Below, piece after piece: positions 41,510 through 52,338 of a stretch of DNA of 64,000 nucleotides. The DNA is from Amorphophallus konjac (lineage: Eukaryota > Streptophyta > Magnoliopsida > Alismatales > Araceae). The notes beneath the pieces are model-generated. The model worked only from the letters and a program-made list of their open reading frames with translations. It searched no databases and was not told the DNA's origin. Position 1 is the stretch's first letter. Each line of letters opens with the position of its first letter. The position numbers and the translations under genes were made by a program. The stretch covers positions 267,784,698-267,848,697 of the forward strand of contig CM040128.1 of assembly GCA_022559845.1 (NCBI GenBank), given 5' to 3'.

Positions 41510-44299
41510 CTGCCCGGCCGTTGTAAAAAGATGAGAGTGGCCAATACTGGTAAGCCACCTCCTTGCTTCGGGATGCAGCCTCCCGAACAAGCCAGCAGAC
41601 GTCGCCGATCTTCTTACACTTGTGAACTAGATCGGCCAGGTCCGCATGTCCGTGCGAAGCTATACAATGATACAAGCCAAGGTGGTCAAAGCCCCAGACA
41701 TCGGCATAATGAAAAGATACAAATAGAGGCTTGTCCAGAACACCAGCTGCGGGACTCTCAAGGGTCAGTCCGTGGATGCTCATCAGGACAAACAGCCAGG
41801 ATGTATGCTGATAGTATGTCGGGGTTCTGTCCTCTCTATTAACAAACGCCCGACACGGGTAAAAGCGATCCACCTCGCACTTCCATGAAACTGCTTTGGA
41901 GAGCGGCTCCTCGATAGGGGGCGAGAACCACCAATCTGGCACAGGTGTTCTAGATTCTGCATGAAAGCATCTTCACTTATATCAGCAAGAACGGGTGTCA
42001 GTGCGTCGGCTACTCCCTCCTTGATGGCTTTCCTGCCCGCTATATATGCCTCTGCCTCCTTCGGGTGGTGAGAAAATAATCTCTTCAAATGAGCTTCGTC
42101 AATGTCAAAGACGGGCCCAGGCTGCTGGCTTAGAAAGGCGCGCTCGGCCACGTCCCAGCATGTCATCCGGGCATTGCGGTAGAAGCTCGTGCGAGCATTC
42201 CACCATTTTATGTACTCTGGAGTGACTCGGGGGACTCGGTTCGGCATCGGCACTCTGAAGGTGTTGGCGTCCCGGCGGTGAAAATAGTCCCACCAGGAGC
42301 GACCTTCGTCCATGACGGTCGAGCCATGCTTTGACCTGCTGTCTAAAGGAAACAGGGCAACCGAAGGCGAAATGTGCTGATCGTAGCCGAAATTCCGGCC
42401 GAACCTGAAAGGATAGTAGGGTTCCAAATAAACTGCGCCCCCCTTTCTGAATACTAAAACACTGGGGCAGATTGATAACACCCAGTCAACGAGTTCAGGC
42501 TCCAAGACTGGTCGGGTCACGGTGTTGCCCGAAATGAAGTGTGTGAAGGTCTCCACCGCCTCGAGCTTACACTCACGCTGATGATTCACCAATGGAGATG
42601 AATGTGCGGCCAGATTCCAAAAGTGGATAGTCCCCGCCGAATCCGTCGGAACCCTTGCCAGTCGGCCGCGAATGGAGAAAAGTTGCTGGGACACCGGACC
42701 CGGCTCAGCACTTGCAAACTCCAGCATTCTGGGATACAATGTCACTGTCTGCAAAGTCCGGGGAGCTAGCTCTGGGAATAAATTGCACACCCATGCATTA
42801 AAGAAATGAAACGGTCCCACCGTTCGGAAAGAGCGGGGGATCCGATGCCTATGAATATCCCCAAGGGATTTGTAAATCAGGCACAGTGCAGCGGGACATA
42901 TTGCAAGCCGTATGCCCCAAGCCATCTGACAAGCCGGGTATATTGCCTCCGGCCTAATGACTGTCTCATCCCCCTGCGGGAGAGCGAAAGTACATAGCCA
43001 GAAGGTGAGATATGCAGCACAATGGGTGAGGGGATCCGCCCCCATCGGATTCGGCCCCCCGCGGCTTATCCCCCGAAGAGAAGCAGGCAGCTCCGATTTA
43101 AACTTGGGCGGCCTACTAGGCTTGCCCGCAACAGGAGCTACATGAGGGAACTCACTGTACTTCAAAGGGCCCCCGAAGAAATACTGAATCCAATGTCCTG
43201 CTTGGACTCTCAGTTTGCTGCTCTTCTCCCGGGGCTGGTATCCCTTTGAGGATCCCCTATTCAGCGTCAGGCAGAGGGAGCGGTATGCCTTCATCAAGTA
43301 CCGGTACGAATAGCCGAAGTAATATTCACCTTCGCCGTCTGTTTCGTCCTTGATGAAGTCATGAATGCAGACCTCCTCATAGGGCTCTCCGTTAATCGGC
43401 AGGCCCGATAGCTGTGATAGGCTCTATAGATCCAGAGGGGTTTCACCTTCTGCCGTATAGAAAGTATTGAACTGCGGGCAAAATACTTCGAACATGCCAC
43501 AGCACAGCCCCTTTGAAATGGGATACCTGAAGCGGGATGCATACACACTGTGGTACACCCCGGCCCTGACCAGCAGCGGTGCATATTCTTTCAGAACATA
43601 CTCTGTAAATTCCACCGCCCCTACACGGAAGAGGTAAGCATCTGTCACCTTCGTGTCTGCAAACCACCCAGCTGCCAGTTGAAATTTGAATTGAACAGCC
43701 AAGCAGTTCAGCACAAACGGTTCCTCTCTGTAGCCCCACTTGATGGGCGCCAAGAATAAACCGTAGCCGGGTTTCTCCCTGTTAACCCGACCTATGGTGT
43801 TGTCCCACCTGGCTGGTGTGAATTCTGGAGCCCGTGTCAGCATCTTCTGCTCTGCCTCCAGCTCTGTTACCCCTAAGACGGCATTCCATTTGCGCCGCTC
43901 CCCCGGAAGATATATGGTATCGCCACGGTACACAGAACCTTTCAAGCTGTCCCGGTCCAGCAGCATGGCCCGCTCCACCATCCGAGCCAGCATGACGTCC
44001 CTTTTCCCAGAGACGTTGAAGGTACAAATGTAAGGCGCGAGGTGACGATCCTTCGGGAAGTCCGCACGGTAGTTGTCATCGCGGTTGAAGTCCAGTCCTC
44101 CCTCGACAGTTACAATGCAAGAGGCGGATACTGTATCTGTTTCGGAGCCAGAGGATTCATCAACTATGGCAATCCTCCCAAGTCCCCGGTCCAGCTGTCC
44201 AACATTCCTCCAAGTCACAACGGGACTAGAAGCCCTGCCTTGAGGAGAAGATTCAACATCAGCACTGCCAGAGGCAACGCGGCTAGAAGAAGAAGCCAT
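41510..44299 (-). pseudogene. Outer antisense gene exon 1: PMD protein with stop and frameshift
   Basis: Homologous along its length to inner exon 1. It starts with ATG at 44299 (MASSSSRVAS), and the first 291 residues end at TAG 43424-43426, where the inner copy has Trp (LDL-W-SLSQ). The frame then continues as SLSQLSGLPINGEPYEE through the PMD core (HCAAYLTFWLCTFALP, AIYPACQMAWGIRLAI, LCLIYKSLGDI). A frameshift near 41942 separates the last part (HTSWLFVLMSIHGLTL, DVCWLVREAASRSKE), which runs to a donor at 41510/41509. The gene would give a nuclear PMD protein if intact. The two breaks and the CACTA insertion make it a pseudogene. Confidence 0.82.
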
Positions 44300-44387
44300 C
44301 TCCAGCGAGCTGCAAATATAAAACCAAGGAAGAAAGAATAAGAAGGTGATATAAAGAAAATATATATGGAAAAGAAATTTTCAGAAA

Positions 44388-44410
44388 ATTTCGACAGCAT
44401 CTCCCCTTTA
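44388..44410 (-). other. Conserved leader motif, outer antisense gene
   Basis: On the - strand: AAGGGGAGATGCTG followed by TCGAAATTTTCTGAAA, about 90 nt before the PMD ATG. It matches the LTR motif at 1889 almost exactly and the outer LTR motif at 46852. Confidence 0.65.
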
Positions 44411-44609
44411 TTGAGAGCATGCCCAGAAGTTAAATGGGAGAACACCCACCAAGAGGGGGTGACTCCGAAATAAACAGGGACGGAGTCCCGAAACAAAATT
44501 CCCCGGAGGGAGACTTCCACGCCGACCGATTCCCGGGCAACGGAGGGAGAAGGGGAGGAGGAGAGAGAAGGCTCAGGAGCAAATGAGCCCTTCTCTCCCC
44601 CTCTCGGGG

Positions 44610-44618
44610 CTTATAACG
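44610..44618 (-). promoter_or_regulatory. Putative TATA box of the outer antisense gene
   Basis: CGTTATAAG on the - strand, in a GC-rich context, about 310 bp upstream of the PMD ATG and upstream of the conserved leader motif. This is a plausible core promoter spacing. Confidence 0.5.
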
Positions 44619-44619
44619 C

Positions 44620-44785
44620 CCCGGCCAGAAGGCGCGCCGAGAAGGCGGCCGTGCCGACCGGCCGGACGCGCCAAAAGGCGCGCCGAATGGCCCCCGCGCC
44701 GAGGAGATCACCGCGCCGAGGGAGCACCGCGCCGAGAATTCCTGCGCCGAGGCCACCACCGCGCCGAGAAGGTAATGCCGGGAGC
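44620..44785 (+). repeat. GCGCCGAG motif cluster upstream of the antisense gene
   Basis: GCGCCG(A/G)G recurs about ten times in 160 bp just upstream of the antisense TATA box. The same word is clustered in the outer LTR (about 45487-45545, 46375-46460 and 47150-47360). Confidence 0.7.
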
Positions 44786-45020
44786 GTCTATGGCACCGAT
44801 TAGCCCTCCGGGGATAATGCAATCATCAGGCCGAGCCAAAAATGCTGGTGTTCATCCAAATTTGCTTATAAAGCATGGAAGTCACGCAAAGCAGAATGAA
44901 GACTCAGAGTCAAAAGAATAGCCAATGCGCAGGAGCAGACCTGAAGAGACCACGAAGCACAGTGTGTGACGTGATGTACACCCGCATGTCCCGTGTCACT
45001 CATGCTTCACTCACGCCACC

Positions 45021-45037
45021 TACGGGTGGGGGGCATT
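45021..45037 (+). other. Polypurine tract of the outer element
   Basis: TACGGGTGGGGGGCATT directly precedes the TGTTGACACC start of the 3' LTR. Confidence 0.7.
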
Positions 45038-45565
45038 TGTTGACACCCAAAATATACCAGAAGAAACTATAGCATATTCACAGCTTTGAAGATCAGTAGA
45101 GGGCACAGTTCACGTGCTACCCCCGGGAGATCTGAGAGTCTGAATAGAAGAAACCCACTACCCCTATCATTCTGTTCGACTAAAGCCATCTCTGGCTAGG
45201 TCGCTGTTCAGTGCTGCTATCTTTCAGATAGTCAGGCTGATTAAACTACACCAACACTTAGGCAATCATCTGCCTGCTGAAACAGATGTTCAGACATCTC
45301 TGATACTCCTGGGCCAAGACGCACAGTGCCCCGTATGCATGTGTGAATCCAAGGTGTAAATGGGCTCGGTGGAGTCGCAATATGTATGGGTCAAGAACCC
45401 CACTGTCGAGAGGAGCTCACTAAGTGTATCCTGGACGACTGGGCCGAATGACAAATAGAGGGGCCAAGCCCAAGCAAGACAGGACGCGCCGACGGATGTC
45501 ACGCCGGGAGAAGTGATCCTGGCGCGCCGGGAAGCTCGTGCCGAACGCATGAAGAGCCTCACCTC

Positions 45566-45572
45566 TATAAGA
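45566..45572 (+). promoter_or_regulatory. TATA box of the outer LTR
   Basis: TATAAGA between CCTC and GGCC, 528 bp into the LTR, with a polyadenylation signal 730 bp downstream. Confidence 0.5.
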
Positions 45573-46299
45573 GGCCTGCCCTTCGAACGAAAGAGACAGA
45601 CAGAGGATAGAAGAAAGAAAAGAAAGAAAAGGAAAAAGAGGAAGAGAAGTAGAGTGCTTAGCCACCGAAGAGAAAGGGGGAGTTCGAGAGCCCTTGAAAG
45701 AAAAGAAAGAGAAGAAAAGAAGAGGGAAGAGTCAGAGGTTCGAAGAAAGATCCAGGTGGGAACGGCGGGCAGCGACAGCTTCCTCGGCTTCTCCTCCCTA
45801 TCTGTCTCAACTTCTCCCTCTGTATTTTCGATTTCTGGCATCTTTGCTTCAATAGCATCGGATGCCGATGTAACCCTGTCTGCAGGGATAAGGTCTTGGA
45901 TTTCTTTCTCTTGAATCGCATGCGTGTAAACCATTTGGCTGATATAGTTAATAGAAGAATGGGTTGAGCTCTGTCCTTTCATTACCCTCTTCTTTCTGTC
46001 TCTGCATCCGAGGTTCGCCATACGCTAAGGATACTGATAACTAGGCGTGTTTCATCGTCGGGTTTTCTGATTTTGTTGAAGGTTCTTCTGCCGCGCGCTC
46101 TTTCAACCTCGTATCCACAACGAGAGCCTAAGACAGCCTATCTCATGGCTCCTCGTCTGTGAAATGAAGAGGGTTGAATACGGGCCAGAGTCCTGAGTTT
46201 CTGTGGGTGGTTCCGCTCCTAGTGAAGTCCCAGAGGAAAGGCCATCTTCACACCAGATTATCCTCCCTATGATTGCCCGTAATGGTGGTCGAATCATTG

Positions 46300-46305
46300 A
46301 ATAAA
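46300..46305 (+). terminator. Polyadenylation signal of the outer LTR
   Basis: AATAAA followed by a T-rich stretch. It would define an R region of about 700 bp and a U5 of about 1.95 kb. Confidence 0.4.
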
Positions 46306-46851
46306 CTTTCTTTCTGAATGCCCAAAACCCTCTGAAGCCCTTGCCACAGAAGGAATCCCTATCGGAAAGCCTCCCGGCGCGAACTCCCCCTCGGCGTAGG
46401 TCTCGCGCCGGGGACTTGTCGCGCCGGTTAGGCTTCCCCTACCACGCCGAACCTATCTGGCCTTCGTGCCGACAACCAACCCTTCTTCTCTGCATTGACG
46501 CCTATGTGTTTGTTGGCCATCCTGATGCTTTCATGCCCATGCCAATAACCCATACAGCCTCTGTCCGTCACGTCCTGCCCCATGGGTGTGCATCGCCCTT
46601 CCCTCTGTCCTCACGGGAGCTATATCAAACAGGGGTAGCGCCCCTCACATTCTATAACCCATTAAGTCAAGGAGCTCTGCCTCTGCATGACCTCCGATCG
46701 ACTGAGTTGGGAAGATTACAACAAAGGGGATGGGATCTCGTATGATCCGGCCCTCCTTGAATTACGGGCTACGCCCGGCACCTATTTTGGTTTCTACTAC
46801 GGCATCCGTGAGTAGATATCCCATAATACCCCCTTGGCACACTCCCAAAAT

Positions 46852-46876
46852 AAGGGGAGATGCTGTCAAAATTTGC
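46852..46876 (+). other. Conserved leader motif, outer LTR copy
   Basis: AAGGGGAGATGCTGTC followed by AAAATTTG. It lies in the predicted U5, so in the leader of the genomic RNA, as in the inner LTR. Confidence 0.6.
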
Positions 46877-48290
46877 CCAGGATTTTTATTCCATTATACG
46901 GCACGATGTATCATCGGAATTAAGCGCTTAATCCCCCGACATGGCAACAGCCTGAGCCATATCATCTCACGGCCTCTCGCCATCGCAGGGAACAGATCTT
47001 ATAAGTGATGATCTCTTTGAACCCCCCCAGGAGTGCATCCACCCTCATTTCCTATAACCCTCACCTGGCTTCATGAAATCTCCATTGAACGCCCATAAAA
47101 CCCTCACAAACACCCCTTCTGCAAACCTTAGAAAACGCCCCTCCCCCGGCGCCATTGCCTCTCGGCGCCATACCCGCGCCGGGTGGGTGGCGCACCGGGA
47201 CCAGGCCACGCCGAGGTCCAGGGCGCGCCGGGACCAGGCTGGGCCGAGACCCCCCCCCTGAGCCCCTCCATCGCGCCGTTTTCCTTCGCGCCGGGACCAG
47301 ACTGGGCCGATGCCCTTTTAAACCCCCTCCCCTCGCGCCGTCTGCCCTTCGTGCCGGGATCTCCAGCGCCGACTAATATCTGTGTCATTTCACCTTACTA
47401 GTGGGTGCTCTTCTTCAAATCTTGACATCTCAACAATCCCATTAAACCCCAGAATAGTTGTCCCAAACCCAGAGGTCCTACTCCCATCAACCTTTTAAGC
47501 CAGCCTTCAGCATCTTGCGAGGGAATTATCGTCATTCACCCGGGGCCCGGAGATATATGAATGGGGGGGGGGGTTCCACCCCTACATTATGCTGAACCCA
47601 ACATTTCTTCGGCTACCCCGCTGACCCTCGGAGTTCTACCGTTGCATGTCCTCCGATGGTCCTTTTAGGGGAACATTAACGAACGGCGCAGATGGTTTCG
47701 TCATATTTGAATCCTTTTTGGACCCAGGCCTGTGCCTGATCTTCTTTTGGGTCTCCATTCCGGCTCTCCATGGATGGATGTCCTATCTCCCTTTCTTCGG
47801 TATAATCCGAAGGAAGAGGGCATGCTATCAGATTTACGCTATTGCATCGTCATCATCATCGTATCTGTTAGCATTCATGCTTTCGCTAGTGTGATGGTGG
47901 TCCTCGGACCTGCTTCCTCCGCCACGTACTGAGGATCCATTTTCCCATTAAACTACACATCGTTTACATGATTAATGCTGCATCCTGCCTGTCATTGCTA
48001 TAATCATCATGTAGTTCTCTTTACGTCGGCTTCGACAGCCCGCTATCTCGGCAATTAATCAAAGGTGTTCCCTCCTCGTGGGGGATGTAATTAACGCCAT
48101 AACCTTTATGGTATGGCGGACTGCTGGTCCCGACCGAACCTCACATTTGCCCGATATGGGTCAGAATGAGCGCATAATAAAATCGTCACTCATGTGACTG
48201 GCACGCCTGCGTCGTCAATCAGTCAGTTGATTACCAGTTAGTCGATTGGCTGATCGATGCGCGAACGAAAGGAAAAAATACGCTGAAACA

Positions 48291-49541
48291 GCTTTCCACA
48301 CTGGGAATGTGGGGAGGACATCTAAGGCGTGTCGCGTTTGTATGGAACTGTTCAAAAATTTTACTTTGTTACGTTCTTCACTTGATCACTCCGATCTCCT
48401 TTGAAAATGAAATAATACAGAGCTGAATAATTATCTGATGAGAGAGATGAAATAAGGCTCACGCGAGATCTCCTCCTAAAGCGACGTAGCTAATCAGGGG
48501 GCGATTGACGTCGAGGGGGCACGAATACGTTATCCTATAACTCATTTTCAAACGTGCCCTCAGATGCACGGCATTCCTCGCGAGTGATCTTGGAAACATA
48601 TATGCTCATGCGCGTTCCTCCTGAGCGGCCTTAATTTGTGACGTTAAAATGTCCCGACAGTTTAATTACTTCAATTCGCAAACACAAACTCTCGATCCCG
48701 TCCGCAGAGTATCCATCTGAATTATGAATATCATTATCGTCTCCCACGAATCGCATTTATATATCCTCTCGCTAGCAAAAGGGAATTAATTAACCACATT
48801 ATCCTTAACGTAATTTATAATTAAATTTTGATAATTGTTGGTGAACTACAGCTAGGCCAGGCATTCCTCCATAGAGTAATATTTTATTTATATATAAAAT
48901 ATCTCAGTGCTATAAAATATTTCAGTCTTGTATTTTTTTCGTCGAGCGAGTTCGATCTTTAATGTGTAACAAAATACGTTGTAATGAGTATAACATAGAC
49001 GTATTTTTTTATGTAGAAAATAATCTTTTCACTTTCTAGAAGGTCAACGAGAATGTAAGTTACATCGTGACTTGATCTTGTACACCTAATTCATTACTCA
49101 AGTACGTGATCTCCCTAATAAAGAGAGGTGCTGGTCAACGGTCATACATCCACTTTCGTCCAATTGGAAGGCGGCCTGGAGAGGCACGTTGCAGATTTTA
49201 ACCCTTGTGTCTTGTTCTCGAACACGACCCAGATGGCATGAAGAATGCAAATGGTATAACCGTACGTAAACTAGTCTGACCCGTTCCGTCGGCAGACGAA
49301 ATTAACCGCAAGTTGTTAAGATAATTCTGAAATAAGAATATTGCTTTCACCTTTCTCAGGTTAAGATAAAAGGTTAAAACGGTCGGTTACTTGTGAAGCT
49401 GATTGCTTAATTAATTATACTTATTCCTCTACTCTCCAATTTATCAAATACTTTGTGTTAATAATTACCCTCGCAAGCTCTGTTTGTAATATATCTTCGT
49501 TGGATGTCACAATGATGGGACACAAGACTCGTCCACGTCAT
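48291..49541. repeat. Diverged duplicate A of flanking sequence
   Basis: Matches 52339-54012 over its length at an estimated identity above 90%, except for about 400 bp present only in the other copy (after 52937). Its left end is the outer LTR boundary, so the outer element inserted into this copy. AT-rich, no gene seen. The first 5 bases after the LTR are GCTTT. Confidence 0.85.
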
Positions 49542-50740
49542 CCCTACGTCTACTCTCCTGCAACTTGTCCGATATTTCCACTAACTTTTTACCGAAGGTT
49601 ACACCCACTATTTTCTAGGGCTAGCAAACCAACTAGTCATCCCAGTGGCTTAGTTTTTCAAGTCATCTCACACCTGTTAACTTTGCATGAGATAGTTAGC
49701 TACCTAATTTTCATGGTATTAGTAGACCAGCCTAGAACACTCGATGTCGATTATTCCAGAGCAGCAACTACTCTTCTTACTGTCAGACGAATACATACGA
49801 GATTCCACAGTTATGCTCCTAGATGAGTAGATAGTGGATCTACAGAGTACGAAAGAAATAAATGCACTAACAAATAGTGGAGGAAGACAATGAAATGCCA
49901 TTGAAGAACAATATCCTTCTCTTTATTGTTTCCTCGGATGAAGGACTTTGAGGATGTAGCTTTTAGCATGATGAAGTCCTCTCTTGTCGTGAGTGCATAG
50001 GAAGTAGATCTCTAGGATCACTTTGAATGCAAAGAATGCGCTTCAAAGATTATCTTTCATTCAACTTGTTTTCTTTCAAATCTTTCCTCCTTTGCAAGTC
50101 CAGACTATTTATAACTCCAAGCTTCATTGTATCTGTTAGATTCATTAGCCTCTCAACGGTCAGATCCCAGTCACAACGTTCGACAGATCAGATTACTAGA
50201 TTATGCAACCTGTCTGCTGGTTGCTACCATATGTATGTCTGAAACAATGCTAAAAATATTACTTTCATGCAGGGACATGAGATAAGGTGGGCAAATTTAA
50301 ATTGTAAATGCCAGTGAGTAAAGTGTTCAAAAAGTAATGTCAGCTTTACACATAAAAATATATTATAAGGTATTGGGTGGTACACAAGAAGATTATAAGA
50401 TGTATTTTATACGTATTGAAAATGAAAGAGTTTCTCAATGGATACTGTGCATTTAATATAGACGTATTGTTGAGTTGACTATTCAACATCACATTTTAGA
50501 TGGTATCAGTCGTCTATGATTTTATCGAAAAAAGATGTTAGCAAGATTTTAAATATTGTGTCTATAGGTTACGTGTATGGCGCCGTAGAATTTAAGTGTT
50601 GTACACTCAGTTTACTATATAGTATATCATTTAACACAGTCAACAAAGATATACTTTTGATTGAGTCAAGTGTGTAACGTAACACATGTACCACCTTATT
50701 TGAATGGAAGATAAAATTAAGGTGATGAGATTTTATCATT
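49542..50740 (-). other. AT-rich spacer with a possible old LTR fragment
   Basis: At about 49850-50230 the - strand reads like a plant LTR, with GTTATAAATAGTC near 50105 and a GACCGTTGAG word upstream. No terminal repeats or protein domains were found. The rest is unremarkable AT-rich sequence. Confidence 0.3.
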
Positions 50741-51710
50741 TAATGAAAGTAGACGGAGTATTGTCTACCCATTTATCTAGGTATATATTCTATATTTACT
50801 TTTTATATTAGACAAAGTAATGTCTATCCTTGGTTGTCGTTTTATACTTAGACGAAGTATCATTTAATACTTTGTATGTCAATAGTTCTATTCAGCTAAT
50901 GCTTTCAACTTGACAGATTAAACTAAGTTCCATCTATCTTAATTTTTATCCTTTTTCACTTAGATGGAATATCGTCTAGCTCATCATCTATCCTGAGCTA
51001 GACGAAGTTTAGTCTAACACATCTTTAGTATCGTATATTCCTTATTTTTTGTCATTTTCCTTTTAACTAAAGTATCATCTAGCTCATCTTTAGTAAGACG
51101 ATGTATCATGCATCCTGAGCTTTTGTCCCTTTTTAGATAAAATATCGTTTAACCCATCTTCAATTAGATGTATAATGTATCGTTTATTCTGATTTTTTAT
51201 CCTTTTTCATTTAGGTGAAGTATCATTGAATTCATCGTCTATTATGAGTTAGACGAAGTTTTATCTATCGCTTGTTCAAGTAGACGTTGTAACATCTATT
51301 CTTACTTTTATCGTTTTCCATTTAGACAGAGATTCGTCTATCAACTCTCGTATCATCAATCCTTTATGACTTAGACGATGTATCGTCTAATATTTCATGT
51401 AACTATAGACTTTAGATGAAGTTTCATCTAATTTTACTTTATCCATTTAGATGGAATATCGTCTATCTATTTTTAATTAGACGATGTATCATCTGATCAT
51501 CTTTTTCATATAGACGATGTATCATCTAACACTTCTATCCTGGGGACTTAGACGATATATCATCTAACTTTTCGTCTATCCTAGAGACATAGACGGAGGT
51601 TGTCTAAATCTCTCTTATCATTTTACTCATTCGGCGGAATATTAATATCGTCTATGTTGAGTCTGATTAGACGATATCACTCACCTTTTTATTTACTTAG
51701 ACGATACTTA
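50741..51710. repeat. Array of degenerate short palindromes (AGACGAT..ATCGTCT)
   Basis: Palindromes of the form AGAYGRWRTATCRTCT recur roughly every 40-60 bp; the clearest is AGACGAT-GT-ATCGTCT at 51373-51388. Spacers are T-rich. Dense short inverted repeats like these are typical of transposon subterminal regions, but I found no matching ends. Confidence 0.6.
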
Positions 51711-52338
51711 ATTTATTTAATTTTATTCTTGATATTTAATTGATTCTAATTTAAATTTATAGCGACATGAATTCTGTTAAATATGTAAACTTATTTAGTA
51801 GAACTTTAATTTGTAATTATTTATTTTATCATAATTTAAATTAATGAATTTGTGAAAACAAAGGTTACAATGTTGGATTTGATTGGTGATGAATTGAGGA
51901 AGGAAATGCCGAAATGGGGTATCGTTTCAAGTTTTTTTTTATTTTAACCGTGACCGATGTCTCAAAAGTAGTCTTGTTGTTTGAGCTGCAGGGAACCGGT
52001 ATTTTGCTTTGGTTATACGCTTATATTAGTGGTTATTAGACGGGGAAGCAACGGTTACCACTGTGGCGGGGAAGCAACGATTGTCTTTACTACCAGCGGG
52101 CAGCGGCGACCGGTTATCACGGTGCGCATCATCGGTGGCGGTGAAGCAGTGGCTACCGGCAATGCTACAAGCGGGCAGGGAAGCAACGGCACCGTCGAGG
52201 GTGACAGCGCCTCCGTGTGACGGTGGCGATGGCGGTTCTCCCTCGATCCTGCGCGTCCTCGACAGCGGTGACTCTCTGGTGCCGACGGCGAGAGAAGGTG
52301 AGAGGGGCGCAGTAGCAATGGTGACGGCGGCCGGTGGG
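51711..52338. other. AT-rich then GC-rich spacer
   Basis: AT-rich to about 51960. It then becomes GC-rich with repeated GGGGAAGCAACG and GGCAGCGGCGACC words (52045-52190). No frame looks like a real protein. Confidence 0.3.

Larger units (their letters stand above)
28711..48290 (+). mobile_element. Outer Tat-lineage Ty3/gypsy element, right part
   Basis: Begins mid-codon in pol exactly where the inner 3' LTR stops, and runs through RNase H, integrase, spacer arrays, an antisense PMD gene, a polypurine tract and a 3' LTR ending at 48290. The left part must lie upstream of the window. It is related to the inner element in layout and protein sequence, but its LTR and arrays differ, so it is a different family. 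It is older than the inner element and older than the CACTA element at 35292-39976. Confidence 0.9.
45038..48290 (+). repeat. 3' LTR of the outer element (about 3.25 kb)
   Basis: Starts TGTTGACACC after the polypurine tract and ends GCTGAAACA. The end is fixed because from 48291 the sequence matches 52339 onward, that is, non-element flank. The last 300 bp resemble the end of the inner LTR (GGGGGATGTAA, CCTTTATGG, GTGACTGGCACGCC). It contains a TATA box, AATAAA, GCGCCG clusters and the conserved leader motif. No complete gene inside. Confidence 0.85.

Noticed and set aside
45290..46021. 243-codon open frame on the - strand of the outer LTR
   Set aside because: Lies across the LTR TATA box and a purine tract, ends in low-complexity Ser/Phe/Leu, and has no domain.
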